A DNA stretch of 44,149 nt from Ichthyosporea sp. XGB-2017a. Its lineage: Eukaryota > Opisthokonta > Ichthyosporea. Shown here piece by piece: positions 1 through 10,899 of the stretch. The stretch is from contig PDIM01000020.1 of assembly GCA_002811675.1 (NCBI GenBank), positions 59,715 through 103,863 on the forward strand, in the 5' to 3' direction. A program made the position numbers and the translations under genes. Numbering within the stretch: the first letter of the stretch is position 1; each line of letters begins with the position of its first letter. Below the pieces are notes generated by a model that worked only from the letters and a program-made list of their open reading frames with translations, was not told the origin of the DNA and made no database searches.

Positions 1-267
1 AATCAGAAATGGGACAAACGCAGCCGAAATTGCCATCCAAAATAAATCCAACAAAAACAAAAAATAAAAACCAAAAAAAAAAAGCAAAAAATACAAAATA
101 CCTCTCAACAAAAAAAGCCCCTCAAAAATATGTGATGCCATTTGACAAAATTTCAAACCTTCTTCTTCATTCAAACTGTCTCGGTGTTCCTTTCTTTTTT
201 TTTTTTTGTTTCTTCTTTTATTGATTTGGTTCTTCCATTGGTGCTGTTGTGGTCTGTGGAGAATGAT

Positions 268-1779
268 ATGGCTACTGAGGAGGGGAGAGATAGTCCTGGG
301 CAGCATGAGGGAGTGACTAGACACTCGGTGGGGGTGTTCACGTGTAATGGGAATGATTGGGTTGGCGAGGAATGGAGTGGGGTGGTTGTGGAGGAGATTG
401 AGGCAATGCGCAACAGTGGTTGTAGTATAGAGGAGTTGATTTTGAAAGGCGGGATCTCAGAGGAAGACATGACTGATATTCGAAAGGTGGATGCGTGTGA
501 TCTGAGTTATGGGAGATTTTTCAGTGAATTCATGGTGAAAAATCTCCCCGTGATTATAAATTGTGAGGGCAATGTGGATGCAACTAAAAAGAGAGATCCC
601 TCATGGGACGATTGGCATATTCGAAGGGAATGGACATTCATTGACAAAGCTGGAGGAGGGAACATATCACTGAATTGCGATCATATTCGAGAGAGGTATG
701 GAAGCTGTACAGTTCCAGTGATGGAATTGTGCGAAGAGGGAAATCGAGAATATGTGGATATGACTTTGGAAGACTACTTGTCCATGTGCTTGCAAAAACA
801 ACCAAGTTCGCAGAAAGAGGGAAATGTTGCTTCTTCTTTATGGTACTTAAAAGATTGGCATTTTGTTAGTTCCCATCCGGAAGTACATCTGTACACTAAT
901 CCGCATATTTTCACTGAAGATTGGTTAAACAGCTTTTGTGATTACAAGAAGGCACAGGACTACAGATTTGTTTATTTGGGTGCCCGAGGAACATTCACGC
1001 CGTTTCATTGCGATGTATTCAAATCATATAGCTGGTCAGCAAACATATGTGGGAAGAAACGATGGCTTTTTTTCCCTCCAGGAGCTGAAGACTTTTTCAA
1101 AGATAAGTTTGGTAATTTCTTTAGTCGAATAGATATAAGCACAGATTTTCATGAAGACTTTGGTTTGGGAAAAAATCCGAGAGAAGATGAAGTTGTTGCT
1201 CAAAGGGCTTTGATGAAAAAGGAAAGAGGTTTTCGCTGCATTAGTTTTGTTCAGTCGACAGGGCAAACTTTGTTTGTACCGAGCGGCTGGTATCATCAAG
1301 TATTTAACGTAGAAGACACCTTGTCTGTTAACCATAACTGGGTCAATGGGTGCAATATTGAGCATATGTGGCTTTCGCTAAAAGAAGATTTTGGGGAAAG
1401 CCAAAAGCATATTGCAGACTTGAAAGATCTGCCTGACTATGCAATGTTATGTCAGCAATTGTTAAAAGGAAACTCAGGAGTCGATTTTGAAATGTTTTTT
1501 GAATTTCTTTCATATCTTGCAATGCAGAATTGCAGACGTTGTTCGCCTGTTGAAGAGCCTACAACGCTTGAGGGGCTGTGTTCGTGCTTTTGCAATATAT
1601 GCAAATACCGCGCTTTCAATGCTCTACGAATTGTTGTAGTTTTAGTAGACTTTAGAAATACTCTTTCAGCATTTACTGGCATTGCTGAAGTGGGAGATGA
1701 ACATGACCAGTCTCCATTGACGACGAGTCAAGATGTTTCGTCATTGCTACTTCGAATGGGCTGGGCATCCAAGGGCTAA
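268..1779 (+). CDS. JMJD4: JMJD4-like JmjC lysyl hydroxylase
   Basis: 503-residue JmjC oxygenase. The JMJD4 family hydroxylates a lysine in translation release factor eRF1, using Fe(II) and 2-oxoglutarate. Seen: a cupin core with the iron-binding HxD (His247, Asp249 in FHCDVF), a distal His343 in GWYHQV, and the family signatures YRFVYLGARG, CGKKRWLFFPPG and NHNWVNG. The start at 268 is the first in-frame ATG; the upstream open frame begins at TTG and is Phe-rich only because of T-tracts. Length is slightly above the roughly 460 residues of the human protein. No intron is needed. It converges on the branching-enzyme gene, with 170 nt between stops. KDM8/JMJD5 is a weaker alternative, because the NHNWVNG block and C-terminal helical region are JMJD4-like. 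Confidence 0.9.
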   Translation: MATEEGRDSPGQHEGVTRHSVGVFTCNGNDWVGEEWSGVVVEEIEAMRNSGCSIEELILKGGISEEDMTDIRKVDACDLSYGRFFSEFMVKNLPVIINCEGNVDATKKRDPSWDDWHIRREWTFIDKAGGGNISLNCDHIRERYGSCTVPVMELCEEGNREYVDMTLEDYLSMCLQKQPSSQKEGNVASSLWYLKDWHFVSSHPEVHLYTNPHIFTEDWLNSFCDYKKAQDYRFVYLGARGTFTPFHCDVFKSYSWSANICGKKRWLFFPPGAEDFFKDKFGNFFSRIDISTDFHEDFGLGKNPREDEVVAQRALMKKERGFRCISFVQSTGQTLFVPSGWYHQVFNVEDTLSVNHNWVNGCNIEHMWLSLKEDFGESQKHIADLKDLPDYAMLCQQLLKGNSGVDFEMFFEFLSYLAMQNCRRCSPVEEPTTLEGLCSCFCNICKYRAFNALRIVVVLVDFRNTLSAFTGIAEVGDEHDQSPLTTSQDVSSLLLRMGWASKG

Positions 1780-1949
1780 TATTGAAATTTTGAGTTTATT
1801 TTCGGAAAGAATCGCAAACTTTCCTGAAGTTCACGAGTGTAAAAACAAAAAAAAAAGATGGTTAAAATAGTAATGAATGCATGCAGCACAAAAAGAGAAC
1901 ATCATTTAATATAAAGCACAAAGGAAGCAGTAGCATATCTGCATGGGAC

Positions 1950-3971
1950 TTAAGCACGGACATTTTTCAAAACAATGGCAGTTCTGCAAGGAAGATATAC
2001 CATCATCGAGGCAGGTCTACCATTCCATCCTTCAGAGCTTGACGGATACAAAATGGTTTCATCAACTCTAGAATGCCCTCCAAACTTTTCGCTATCTGTG
2101 CTCAAAACAACCTTATAGTCTCCAGTCCACTTAGTTCCCACTTTGTAGTCACTAAAGCTTTGGGTTGGATGAAAATTGAACAAAAACAAAAGTCCATCAG
2201 CTCGCTCGTAAACGATGACCTTGTCCCCTTCATGCTTGAGAGAAACGTAGTTGTAGGGATGGTTAAGCCATCGTTCCCTGCCCTCCAGGCACTGCAACTC
2301 TTGATCAAACTTATTCAAGAATTTGTATCTAAGAAGATCGTCGTCAATCAAGTTGAACTGTCTTCGCGCGTAATGGTAGCTTTCATTGTTTCCCTCACGA
2401 GGAAAGTCTAGCCATTCTGGGTGCCCAAATTCATTTCCAATAAAATTAAGATATCCCTCTCCACCAAGTGAATGGGTAATGAGACGAATCATTTTGTGGA
2501 GGGAAAGCCCTCTGTCTACAACAGGTGTCATTGGGGATAGAACAGACATGTTTGTATACATCTCCTTGTCCATTAACCAAAAAGCCAGAGTTTTGTCGCC
2601 AACAAGGGCCTGGTCATGACTTTCACAATATGCAATAGTTTTCTCCTTGTAACGTCTGTTTGTAAGAGTATGAACAATATCTCCCATTTGCCATTCATCA
2701 TCACTCTTTTCCTTCAAGATTTTAATCCACATATCAGGGACAGCCATTGACAAGCGGTAATCAAATCCCACGCCACCCTCACTAACGGGCCGGCAAAGAG
2801 CAGGCATGCCAGAAACGTCCTCCGCAATAGTTGTAACATTAGGGTAGAACTTGTGAAGCATATAGTTGGCAATCATCATGTACACCATAGCTTCATTGTC
2901 CACACTTTCGTCAAAGTATTCGTGATAGCCCCCAAAGGCATGGGCCAAACCATGGTGCTTATACATCATAGACGTAACCCCATCGAAGCGAAAACCATCA
3001 AAATGATATTCTTCAATCCAGAATCTCAAGTTAGAAACAAGAAAACGACACACTTCCCAGTTTGCATAGTTAAATAAACGACTATCCCACAAATCATGGT
3101 TACCCCGGGCACCTTCATGAAAGTAGCAATGGTCCGTACCATCAAATTTGTTCAACCCATCAAGAGTGTTTTTAGAGGCATGGCTGTGAACTACATCCAA
3201 CATAACGTAAAGGCCATGCTTGTGGGCGGCATCTACAAGGCGCTTCAATGCCTCAGGGCGCCCACAACGACTTGATGCAGCAAAAAAGCTAGTGACTTGA
3301 TACCCAAAAGATCCATAATACGCGTGTTCCATGATAGCCATAATTTGGATGCTGTTGTAACCCAACTCGGCAATGTGTGGCACAACATTTTCAGCAAAGT
3401 GGTCATAAGAAGCCACACAGGGCTCGGCAGAAGAAATACCAACGTGGCACTCATAAATTTTCATGTCGTCAGGCTTAGGAGGAGACGCATGCTTCCACGC
3501 AAATGGAGTTTCGTCGCAATAGACAGCGTCAAACATAGGAGATCTTGGTTCCTGGATCACTCTTTTTGACCAAGCAGGAAGCCTGTCGAATCTTTCACCA
3601 TGATGGCCTTTGAAAGAGATTTTGACTTTAGAGTCTACTGGAATATCAGACTTTACAAGAACCTCCCATACACCAAATTCGTTTCTCTTCATTGGATGGG
3701 CTTCAGTATTCCAGCCATTGAAATCTCCAATAAGAGATGCATGGGTGGCACCAGGGGCCCATTCTCTATACATAATGCCTTCCGAAGTCTTGTGAAATCC
3801 ATAATACTCATAACCTCTACTAAAGGCATCAAGTCCTCCTTCAACAGACTCAATGTTCTTTAAAAACCTATCAAAGGCCTGGTAACGCCTAATGAAAGCA
3901 CCTTCAAAAGGCTTCAGATAGGGATCATCCTTCAAGATGTTATCCAGTTGAGGGGGGCGAATCACCGGCAT
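1950..3971 (-). CDS. GBE1: 1,4-alpha-glucan (glycogen) branching enzyme
   Basis: 673-residue GH13 enzyme that cuts alpha-1,4 glucan and re-attaches the segment by alpha-1,6 linkage, in cytosolic glycogen or starch synthesis. Seen in order: an N-terminal CBM48 domain ([19 protein letters not shown]), then the four GH13 regions [18 protein letters not shown] (nucleophile Asp330), AEDVSG (acid/base Glu384) and CESHDQ, and a C-terminal beta domain ending [10 protein letters not shown]. Length matches the eukaryotic GBE1 family (about 700). The start is the first ATG at 3971 (MPVIRPPQ); the frame upstream opens only with TTG. No intron. The gene is divergent from the SHPRH-like gene across a 512-nt shared upstream region. 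Confidence 0.97.
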   Translation of the reverse strand: MPVIRPPQLDNILKDDPYLKPFEGAFIRRYQAFDRFLKNIESVEGGLDAFSRGYEYYGFHKTSEGIMYREWAPGATHASLIGDFNGWNTEAHPMKRNEFGVWEVLVKSDIPVDSKVKISFKGHHGERFDRLPAWSKRVIQEPRSPMFDAVYCDETPFAWKHASPPKPDDMKIYECHVGISSAEPCVASYDHFAENVVPHIAELGYNSIQIMAIMEHAYYGSFGYQVTSFFAASSRCGRPEALKRLVDAAHKHGLYVMLDVVHSHASKNTLDGLNKFDGTDHCYFHEGARGNHDLWDSRLFNYANWEVCRFLVSNLRFWIEEYHFDGFRFDGVTSMMYKHHGLAHAFGGYHEYFDESVDNEAMVYMMIANYMLHKFYPNVTTIAEDVSGMPALCRPVSEGGVGFDYRLSMAVPDMWIKILKEKSDDEWQMGDIVHTLTNRRYKEKTIAYCESHDQALVGDKTLAFWLMDKEMYTNMSVLSPMTPVVDRGLSLHKMIRLITHSLGGEGYLNFIGNEFGHPEWLDFPREGNNESYHYARRQFNLIDDDLLRYKFLNKFDQELQCLEGRERWLNHPYNYVSLKHEGDKVIVYERADGLLFLFNFHPTQSFSDYKVGTKWTGDYKVVLSTDSEKFGGHSRVDETILYPSSSEGWNGRPASMMVYLPCRTAIVLKNVRA

Positions 3972-4483
3972 TATTTGGAATAAAGACAAATAGCAGCAAA
4001 AGCACAGGCAATTTCACAAGAGGTTAGCTCTCAATATTCAAATCAGAAGCAGTAAATCCAAATCTCTCACTGTCCAATCAATACTGCAGCAAATTATCTG
4101 GGAACAGATAAGCAATGGAAATATAAATAAAAGGCAGCGAGGCCTATATTGTATCCATAGTGAAAACTCAACCACAGGGAGGGGGCGTGATCCACGAGAG
4201 GTGATTGGGCTAGAGGATAATTGATGGAAAGCCATAATTACACCGCCTTGTGGGAGGGGGGGGGGTGCGCAAAGGGGGTGCGCATAGAGGACTTAATTTC
4301 TTTTTTTTTTTAGGCGGATCATTGGTTTACGTCATGTCTTTTCAAAAGGGTCAGATTTGGGTTTTATCTTGAGGCCTATACTTCAACCCCTGTGCGTTCA
4401 GGATTATATACGCATGCTAGCGGTCTGTAGCTTTGCTAGTGCGCGTTCCGGTGTTGTATGGTGGTGGCTTTACATTGTGAAGG
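3972..4483. promoter_or_regulatory. Shared divergent upstream region (GBE1 / SHPRH-like)
   Basis: A 512-nt gap between two diverging start codons, so it must hold both promoters. It contains a ten-G run at 4256-4265 and two copies of gggggtgcgca (4261 and 4274). A T-tract lies near 4300-4310. No open frame here looks like a protein. Confidence 0.6.
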
Positions 4484-7400
4484 ATGGGGAGAAAAAAGGC
4501 GAGCTCTGCCAACGTGCAAAGACTGTCGAAGGATAAAATCCATGCAAATAGTTGGAATTCTTCTCAAATTGATGTTCTTAGACAGGAAGAAATTATAACC
4601 TCGCAAGGTTCTTCGAATGTGGATTTGGCTCTTATTGGAGATAGAAGTGGCAGTCAAGATGTGCACAAGGGATCTCGAAAACGACACAAAAAGAACAATA
4701 ACTCAACCAAAGCGATCTGTTTTGTTTATGCAATCGAAGCTGCACCGAAAAAGGAAGAGCGTGGCGTTTGTTTTGAGGGGATAAAACTTGATTTGAAGCT
4801 TCGGGAGGACTATCATGGAGAGTTTGAATTGCTAAGCGAAACCTTAAAGGAGTTCTTCGGTTCACGTGGATCTCTCAAACTGGGAATGGGAAAGGAGAGT
4901 GGATACACGGAACGATTTTTGCTTTCAAACAGTTATAAGTGTGGAGGGGAGGAAGGGGAGGAAGCTTCGAGGTTCCTGCTAGCACATGCATTCTTTGAAG
5001 AAGACTTCACAGCTCATATTTGGTATTTGATCGAAAAGATGTATGTTGATGTATACGCAACGAAAGTACTAAGAGAAGATTCGGATGGAATGTCGATAGA
5101 AGTAATGTTACATCTCCGACCTGAAGTACTCGAAGGTGAAGACGTTTTTTCTGATGAGGCCTTTTCAACCATGAACAAACTTGCGTTAGGAATCAAGCCA
5201 TTAATGGAGTTTAGATGGGCTCATTTGAAACTTATTTCTATTGCACGTAATCTTGAAGCAAAGGACAAGGATGAAGTGAACATTGAAGAACTTTATCGGG
5301 CAATACGTCCGGATAATACTACCTTACCAGATTTTTCTAGTCCTTTGGAGCTTTTACCTACTCTTCGGCCCTACCAGAAGCGTGCAGTTTTGTGGATGTT
5401 GGGCAGAGAAAAGGGAACCGGAAAGCGTCGAAAACAGCTGTCATTTATACCGAAAGAAGATGGAAATAGAGATGATGAAGAAAAGAACTTACATCCAATG
5501 TGGACTCAGTTGTATGACGAAGGTGGACGCCCTTTTCTGTATAATCCTTACTCTGGTCGGCTTACAAGAAAACACTTTTGCTACCCCGAAGACGATGAGG
5601 TAAAGGGTGGTATTTTGGCAGATGAAATGGGACTTGGGAAAACAGTCGAAACGTTGGCATGCATCTTTAGCCACAGAGCTCCAGAAGCTTTCTCCAAAGA
5701 ATTGATACCATCCCCTAGTGATCCTAAAGCGAAATTGGTGAATTCCAAGGGCACTTTAATTGTGTCACCAACTGCAATATCTCGACAGTGGAAAGATGAA
5801 ATTCGAAAGCACATTGATAGCCGCTCATTGACGGTCAAAATATATGAAGGCATAACTGTTGAGGGGCCCATTAGTCCAGAGCTGCTTGCATCATATGATA
5901 TTGTAATTACTACTTACCAGGCTCTGCGAAATGACATTTACTTTTGCGATCTCAAAACGAATAAGCGCAATTTACGATTTCATAAGAAATACAAACCTTC
6001 TGCGAGTCCTCTGCCTTTGATTCATTGGTGGAGAATATGTCTAGATGAAGCGCAGATGGTGGAAAGTAAGACGGCCAATTGCGCGAAAATGGCATTAAAG
6101 CTCTCTTGCACTAATCGCTGGTGCGTGACAGGCACCCCTATTGAAAGGGGCTTGGATGATATATTTGGTCTTCTTTTGTTTCTCGGTCCTCGACCTTTGT
6201 GCTATTCACAGTTGTGGGAAGTGGTAATTAAAAGGCCGGTTTGCTGTGGTTCGAGACTTGCTAAAGACACGTTATATAGTTTCTTAGATGGGCTCTTGTG
6301 GCGTACTGTCAAGGACGATGTGAGTCACGAGTTGTATATTCCAGAACAAAATGATTACTTGCAGCAGTTGGATTTTCTTCCTGTAGAGGCACATTTTTAC
6401 CGGAAGCAACACGAACAGTGCTCAGAGGCGGCGATGGTGGTTCTGAACAGGCTTTGGAGGCAGCTACGTGGAAAAGAAGATAGTATACTATCATATGACT
6501 CGGCGAAAAAATTGATTCGACCTTTACTAAAGCTAAGGCAAGCGTGCTGCCATCCCCAAATAGGCAAAGGTGGCCAGCTGTCCCTTCATCACAAAGGAGC
6601 AATTACCATGGTGGAACTCCTTGATGAACTGATATCGAATTCAAAGCTTGAATGTGAAGAAGAACAGCGTGTAGTAGTTGCTGCCCTCAATGGATTGGCA
6701 GGTCTTTCATTTATAGAAAATGATTTGCAGTCTGCTGCTGATCTTTACAGAAATGCTCTTGCATTGGTTGCTTCCAATGAGCAGCACTTTCGAGTAGACC
6801 CCTTACAAAAACTGCATACTTGTTTTAACTTGAATCAATGCCTAAAACTAGCTAGTGAAAGCGATCCGCCTATATCTTTGCCAAAGACTCTAAGGGATGA
6901 TGGACTAGAAAAAGAAGTAGAAGATATAAAGCATAAGTATGTTAGGAAATTTCAAGAGCCTTGTGAAAACGCCTTTAAGACGTTTCATGATATCACAAAA
7001 GAAGCAGAAGTTCTTTTAAATGAAGATCCTGAGTTGCAGACGTGGTGGTATGATGTTTTGAAGGCGATTGAAAATACACACTCTGGCGTAGAACTCGTCG
7101 AAGCTGTTCGTACAGACCTCATTGAATCATTTTCAAGCTCATCAAATGCCGCTTTAGCGTCACTAGCAAACAGCTTCAATGACATTAGCGGGCTATACTT
7201 TATTCTTTCGAAAGAACTTCCTTCAATAATGAAAGGAAGAGGCTCATTACTATTGAAATTGTCTAAACTATCGAGCTCCCCAGCAAAAGGGGATGTTTAC
7301 GTGTCTGGCAACTGTCGATTCTGTCGTCCTGGAAAAACAGGCCCAAAATGTGTATATTGTGAAGCTGATGCAATATTCAAAGCATATGAAAAACTGCTGT

Positions 7401-9115
7401 TTTGCAGCATTAAAACCGCTACGAACAAAACAGTGAAGGGAGAGGCCGAGGAGTTTGAAGAAGGTGAGGAATTCAAAGAAGATGAAGACTTACTGGTTGA
7501 AGAAGAAAAATATCTGGACCCTGCAGAAAGACGAAAGCACAAAAAGTCAGAAACTACTTGGGCCGACTCTGAAATTGAAAGAATTTTGCGAAGCATAACC
7601 AACTTTGTGCGCCATAAGACCAACATCAAGTGGCCGAAATCGGCAGAGCTGGGTAAGCAGCATATAAAGGTGTTTTCACACCTTAAAAAGGAGTTTAAGG
7701 CAGCAAGATCGGCGTGGGTATCCCTTACGTATTTGGTTTCGGCATTAGATGAATTGGAAATGTCATTGATGCGAATGCGTTTACAGCTACCCGATGAAGA
7801 AGTTGATGAATACAACAAACTGTTTGTAATACCAAAGATTCAAATAGAAGATCAAAGATTAAAGTTATCCTCGGATAAACTTGTTGCTCTGGGAACGTTG
7901 GAAAGGTCGAAAGGCCAGCTATTGTACCTTAAGAACTTAAAGGAAAATACGGAGACAAATAGTGGTCACAACAAAGAGCTCTGCCCAATATGCCACGATG
8001 AGCTTGGCACACAGTGGGCGGTTTTTCCGTGTGGGCATTGTGTTTGCACAGAATGTGTTGTTGCCTTAATTGAACATAGAAAATCCGATCGCTTTAGATG
8101 CCCTAATTGCAGAGAAAATGTTGGTATTCACAGTTTCTCTTACGTTAACACAAGGCCCAATTATTGCACTGAGAACGAAGGTGGCGCTTCCTCCTCCGTC
8201 AAAGTAGTTGGTAGTTATGGTACAAAGATTGAGAATATTATTCATAAGCTCCTGTACATCAAAGAACAATCTCCAGGGGCCAAATCCATTGTGTTTTCTC
8301 AGTGGACAGATGTTTTGGAGCTTTTGTCTGTTGGACTAACGAAAAACTATCTATCGCATGTTAGGCCAAAGAGTCGTAAAGACTTCTTTTCTAGTATTGA
8401 AAAATTTAAACAGTCTGTCGATATTCTTCTGCTGCCGATTGAAAGTGGATCTAATGGCCTTAACCTGATCGAAGCCACACACGTATTTTTAGTTGAGCCA
8501 TCGTTGAATCCTGGTGTGGAACTTCAGGCCGTGAACCGTGTACATCGAATTGGACAAACGAAGCCAACGTTTGTGCATCGGTTCATTATCAGAAATACTG
8601 TGGAGAAGAATGTATTTCGACTAAGCCATAAGAAGGTGCTTGATTCACATGATAACGATGAACACACAACGCCAGCCTTAGCTAGTTCCGTTCGTAAACC
8701 ATCAAGTAGAGGTAGGAGTAACAATTTGTCTTTAAGAGACTTTTTGAGTTTGTTCGGAGGCCTTACAGATAATAGTGAAATAATAACCGTGGATGAGACT
8801 GAACAAAGCGACTCAAAAGCCGGAGAGTTCCCTCCATTTGAGAGTGAAATGTTTTGGAACGCCATGGTTGAATATAACGGCAGGCTTATGTCAAGACATG
8901 TGGTTCTTAATCACTTAAACATTCTCCGAGCTCACGAACGCGCTCGAACGCAAGAGGATGATTCACCGGATATAGAGAAAAAAGTAGATTTATTTGGAAA
9001 AGTTGTCCACATTCAATCCGCAAGAAAACTATTTGCATGCCATACTTTGGAAGACGACAACCCTGCAGTTTCTAGCTTTGTGAAAAAGTTGAAAGAAAGA
9101 ATAGAAGGGCTTTGA
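4484..9115 (+). CDS. SHPRH: SHPRH/IRC20-type SNF2 helicase with RING E3 domain
   Basis: 1543-residue intronless protein combining a SNF2 translocase with a ubiquitin ligase. Relatives (SHPRH, yeast Irc20) act in chromatin and in post-replication repair, including PCNA polyubiquitination. Seen: Walker A DEMGLGKT at 380-387, DEAQ box at 521, a long inserted region, a zinc-ribbon-like CxxC..CxxC (CRFC at 944, CVYC near 955), a strongly acidic stretch near 985-1015, a C3HC4 RING starting CPIC at 1167 and ending CPNC near 1210, and helicase C-domain motifs VFSQW and VNRVHRIGQT near 1345-1360. The RING between the two helicase lobes identifies the family. I see no linker-histone (H15) or PHD block such as animal SHPRH has. 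The start ATG at 4484 gives MGRKKASS. Confidence 0.93.
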   Translation: MGRKKASSANVQRLSKDKIHANSWNSSQIDVLRQEEIITSQGSSNVDLALIGDRSGSQDVHKGSRKRHKKNNNSTKAICFVYAIEAAPKKEERGVCFEGIKLDLKLREDYHGEFELLSETLKEFFGSRGSLKLGMGKESGYTERFLLSNSYKCGGEEGEEASRFLLAHAFFEEDFTAHIWYLIEKMYVDVYATKVLREDSDGMSIEVMLHLRPEVLEGEDVFSDEAFSTMNKLALGIKPLMEFRWAHLKLISIARNLEAKDKDEVNIEELYRAIRPDNTTLPDFSSPLELLPTLRPYQKRAVLWMLGREKGTGKRRKQLSFIPKEDGNRDDEEKNLHPMWTQLYDEGGRPFLYNPYSGRLTRKHFCYPEDDEVKGGILADEMGLGKTVETLACIFSHRAPEAFSKELIPSPSDPKAKLVNSKGTLIVSPTAISRQWKDEIRKHIDSRSLTVKIYEGITVEGPISPELLASYDIVITTYQALRNDIYFCDLKTNKRNLRFHKKYKPSASPLPLIHWWRICLDEAQMVESKTANCAKMALKLSCTNRWCVTGTPIERGLDDIFGLLLFLGPRPLCYSQLWEVVIKRPVCCGSRLAKDTLYSFLDGLLWRTVKDDVSHELYIPEQNDYLQQLDFLPVEAHFYRKQHEQCSEAAMVVLNRLWRQLRGKEDSILSYDSAKKLIRPLLKLRQACCHPQIGKGGQLSLHHKGAITMVELLDELISNSKLECEEEQRVVVAALNGLAGLSFIENDLQSAADLYRNALALVASNEQHFRVDPLQKLHTCFNLNQCLKLASESDPPISLPKTLRDDGLEKEVEDIKHKYVRKFQEPCENAFKTFHDITKEAEVLLNEDPELQTWWYDVLKAIENTHSGVELVEAVRTDLIESFSSSSNAALASLANSFNDISGLYFILSKELPSIMKGRGSLLLKLSKLSSSPAKGDVYVSGNCRFCRPGKTGPKCVYCEADAIFKAYEKLLFCSIKTATNKTVKGEAEEFEEGEEFKEDEDLLVEEEKYLDPAERRKHKKSETTWADSEIERILRSITNFVRHKTNIKWPKSAELGKQHIKVFSHLKKEFKAARSAWVSLTYLVSALDELEMSLMRMRLQLPDEEVDEYNKLFVIPKIQIEDQRLKLSSDKLVALGTLERSKGQLLYLKNLKENTETNSGHNKELCPICHDELGTQWAVFPCGHCVCTECVVALIEHRKSDRFRCPNCRENVGIHSFSYVNTRPNYCTENEGGASSSVKVVGSYGTKIENIIHKLLYIKEQSPGAKSIVFSQWTDVLELLSVGLTKNYLSHVRPKSRKDFFSSIEKFKQSVDILLLPIESGSNGLNLIEATHVFLVEPSLNPGVELQAVNRVHRIGQTKPTFVHRFIIRNTVEKNVFRLSHKKVLDSHDNDEHTTPALASSVRKPSSRGRSNNLSLRDFLSLFGGLTDNSEIITVDETEQSDSKAGEFPPFESEMFWNAMVEYNGRLMSRHVVLNHLNILRAHERARTQEDDSPDIEKKVDLFGKVVHIQSARKLFACHTLEDDNPAVSSFVKKLKERIEGL

Positions 9116-9264
9116 TGGAACTCACTCTATTTGCTTGTAATATATGTATATATTGTTCTATGTTCCGTTGCCTGCAGTCTGAGAGGAAATGTAGGTACTC
9201 CTAACAACAACACTCTTGGTAGTCCTTCCCATACATGCAAACCTCGGACTCCAAGTTATAAATC

Positions 9265-9350
9265 AATAAAATGGTAATTGGAACTTTTCGAAAACCCTAG
9301 CACTTGCTGTGGTCTTTACTTATGCAGTTAAATATCTGTTCATTTTTATT
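9265..9350. terminator. Facing poly(A) signals of the SHPRH-like and CHRD genes
   Basis: Between the convergent stop codons at 9115 and 9394 there is AATAAA on the plus strand at 9265-9270 and tttatt (AATAAA on the minus strand) at 9345-9350. They suit the two converging transcripts. Confidence 0.5.
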
Positions 9351-9393
9351 TAAACATGAATGTGTTTCAGCAGTGACATATCCCGTGGTCTTA

Positions 9394-9969
9394 CTAATAC
9401 ATTTTCTGGACCTGCCCGCGGATCAATCCCAGAGGACCCTGGTGGTAGCTCTTCCAAAAAGACAGGGAATACACCGTATGAATGTTCAAGTAAATGTGAT
9501 TCTCGGGATCATTGGTTAAAAGCTTGTCAAGATCTTCCCATGTGGCTGGATCAAAAACATTTCCCTTATAAGTGTGGCCGGAAGTCTGAGCGCAGTCAGT
9601 GGTTCCATCCAAAGGAAGAGGGTGATGACCACAGAAGACTGTGTTGATTGGCCCATTCATGTACGCATCTCCGGTATGAAAATGCATTCCAATGATGGGA
9701 TCTACACTGGTGTCGAGCCCGGAGAAATCTAAAGTGGCCATGATGGATTTTTTTTCATAATCCCATTCGATGGTAGCGCTTCCTTGGGCATCAGTGGGAA
9801 TGGAATCCATCATGGCTCCACTTGTTCCAGGCTCAATAGGCCCAATTGGCCCTAGGGATGGAAGCATAAAGTCCACCTTATATTTGCGAACACCTGAAGA
9901 CATCGAGGCTCCAGAGACGCAGGCAAGGGCAATGCAAAGAATCGCGAGAGAGAAAGACAACTTGACCAT
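9394..9969 (-). CDS. Secreted CHRD-domain protein
   Basis: 191-residue protein with a clear N-terminal signal peptide (MVKLSFSLAILCIALACVSG, predicted cleavage near residue 20) and no other membrane segment. The mature part resembles a single CHRD (chordin-type) domain: an early beta-strand block, IGMHFHTGDAYMNGPI in the middle, then YLNIHT and a closing GLIRGQV. These His-rich and Gly-Arg-Gly-Gln blocks typify CHRD domains in animals, protists and bacteria. Likely secreted or vacuolar; its biochemical role is unknown. Two cysteines (CGHH, CAQTSG) could form a disulfide. The ATG at 9969 is the obvious start, directly before the signal peptide. It converges on the SHPRH-like gene. Confidence 0.82.
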   Translation of the reverse strand: MVKLSFSLAILCIALACVSGASMSSGVRKYKVDFMLPSLGPIGPIEPGTSGAMMDSIPTDAQGSATIEWDYEKKSIMATLDFSGLDTSVDPIIGMHFHTGDAYMNGPINTVFCGHHPLPLDGTTDCAQTSGHTYKGNVFDPATWEDLDKLLTNDPENHIYLNIHTVYSLSFWKSYHQGPLGLIRGQVQKMY

Positions 9970-10899
9970 TTTAATGTTTAATGCCCAATAAATGATTTTC
10001 TAATAAAGATTTAGATTTGTAGAGTGTTTTAATAAATTGTAAAGCTGTAAACTTATTTGTTTTAGTTTGGTGGATGAGAAGTCTGGAAATTGTTGGCCCC
10101 TGAAAACCTTTTATAGTCTCGATGGATGTGAAGCAAAAGGGAAATTTGAGAACAATGCCAAGCAGTGTCATCAATCAATCAAAAGATTCACATTTACGTA
10201 GTAATTCCAATTGCGTGTTCCGCAATGTGGTTCCATCTTGTATACCATAAATGGAAGGACGACCCTTTACTGCCTCACTCAATTCTCCCATTGCCCAGCC
10301 CTAACTGTCTATAATTGGGTCTGCTGTTCCGCAAGGAATAAGAGTATAAGCTGTCTCCTCATTGCACAAGAACAGCACGTACGTAGTTGGGGCTTGGTTT
10401 GTTTTCCAAATTATGTTCATGTAAACAAACGTCTCAGAGGTAAAAGATGGCTGATGTGATCAACGATGAACATTCAAGGGGCTGTTCATAAGAAGCGGAC
10501 CTTTGGTCATTGAGCCACATATTGCTCTAGACACAGCGCCACACTGACATAGAGTCCCACCAGTAGGGACTAGTAATTACAACTGCCAGTAGAATTGATT
10601 GATGGAACGATGAACTGCCAAATTGCTCAATTCTACTAAATTGCGAAAGACAGATGGATAAATGCCCTGCGCTGATGGTGGATATTTGTGGGCACAAGTT
10701 CCTTGTAAGCTAAAAAAAGCATCAGATGATATTCCTTTAACAAGTGAGTTGAGCATCCCTCTTTCGCTCCTATACTCTGGCGGAGGATGAGGCAAAAGGG
10801 GGGATTTCCCTGACCCCGTCGTATTGAGCAGCGAGCTCTTCATTGGCTTAATTTTCTGCTCAGTTATAAATGCACACAAAATCTGAGCAATTATACCTT
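9970..10899. other. 930-nt intergenic region
   Basis: Lies between the start of the CHRD gene and the end of the four-exon membrane-protein gene, both on the minus strand. Presumably the CHRD promoter plus the 3' end of its upstream neighbour. Scattered open frames here have no recognisable content. No RNA gene or repeat seen. Confidence 0.5.

Noticed and set aside
142-267. Hydrophobic N-terminal extension upstream of the JMJD4-like protein, resembling a signal anchor
   Set aside because: The extended frame begins at TTG with no ATG, and its Phe run comes from a T-tract in the leader. The first ATG is at 268.
268-1779. KDM8/JMJD5 identity, attractive because RCCD1 (a KDM8 partner) is also in the window
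   Set aside because: The sequence blocks FPPG, GWYHQV, NHNWVNG and the C-terminal helical region match JMJD4, so no RCCD1-KDM8 pair is claimed.
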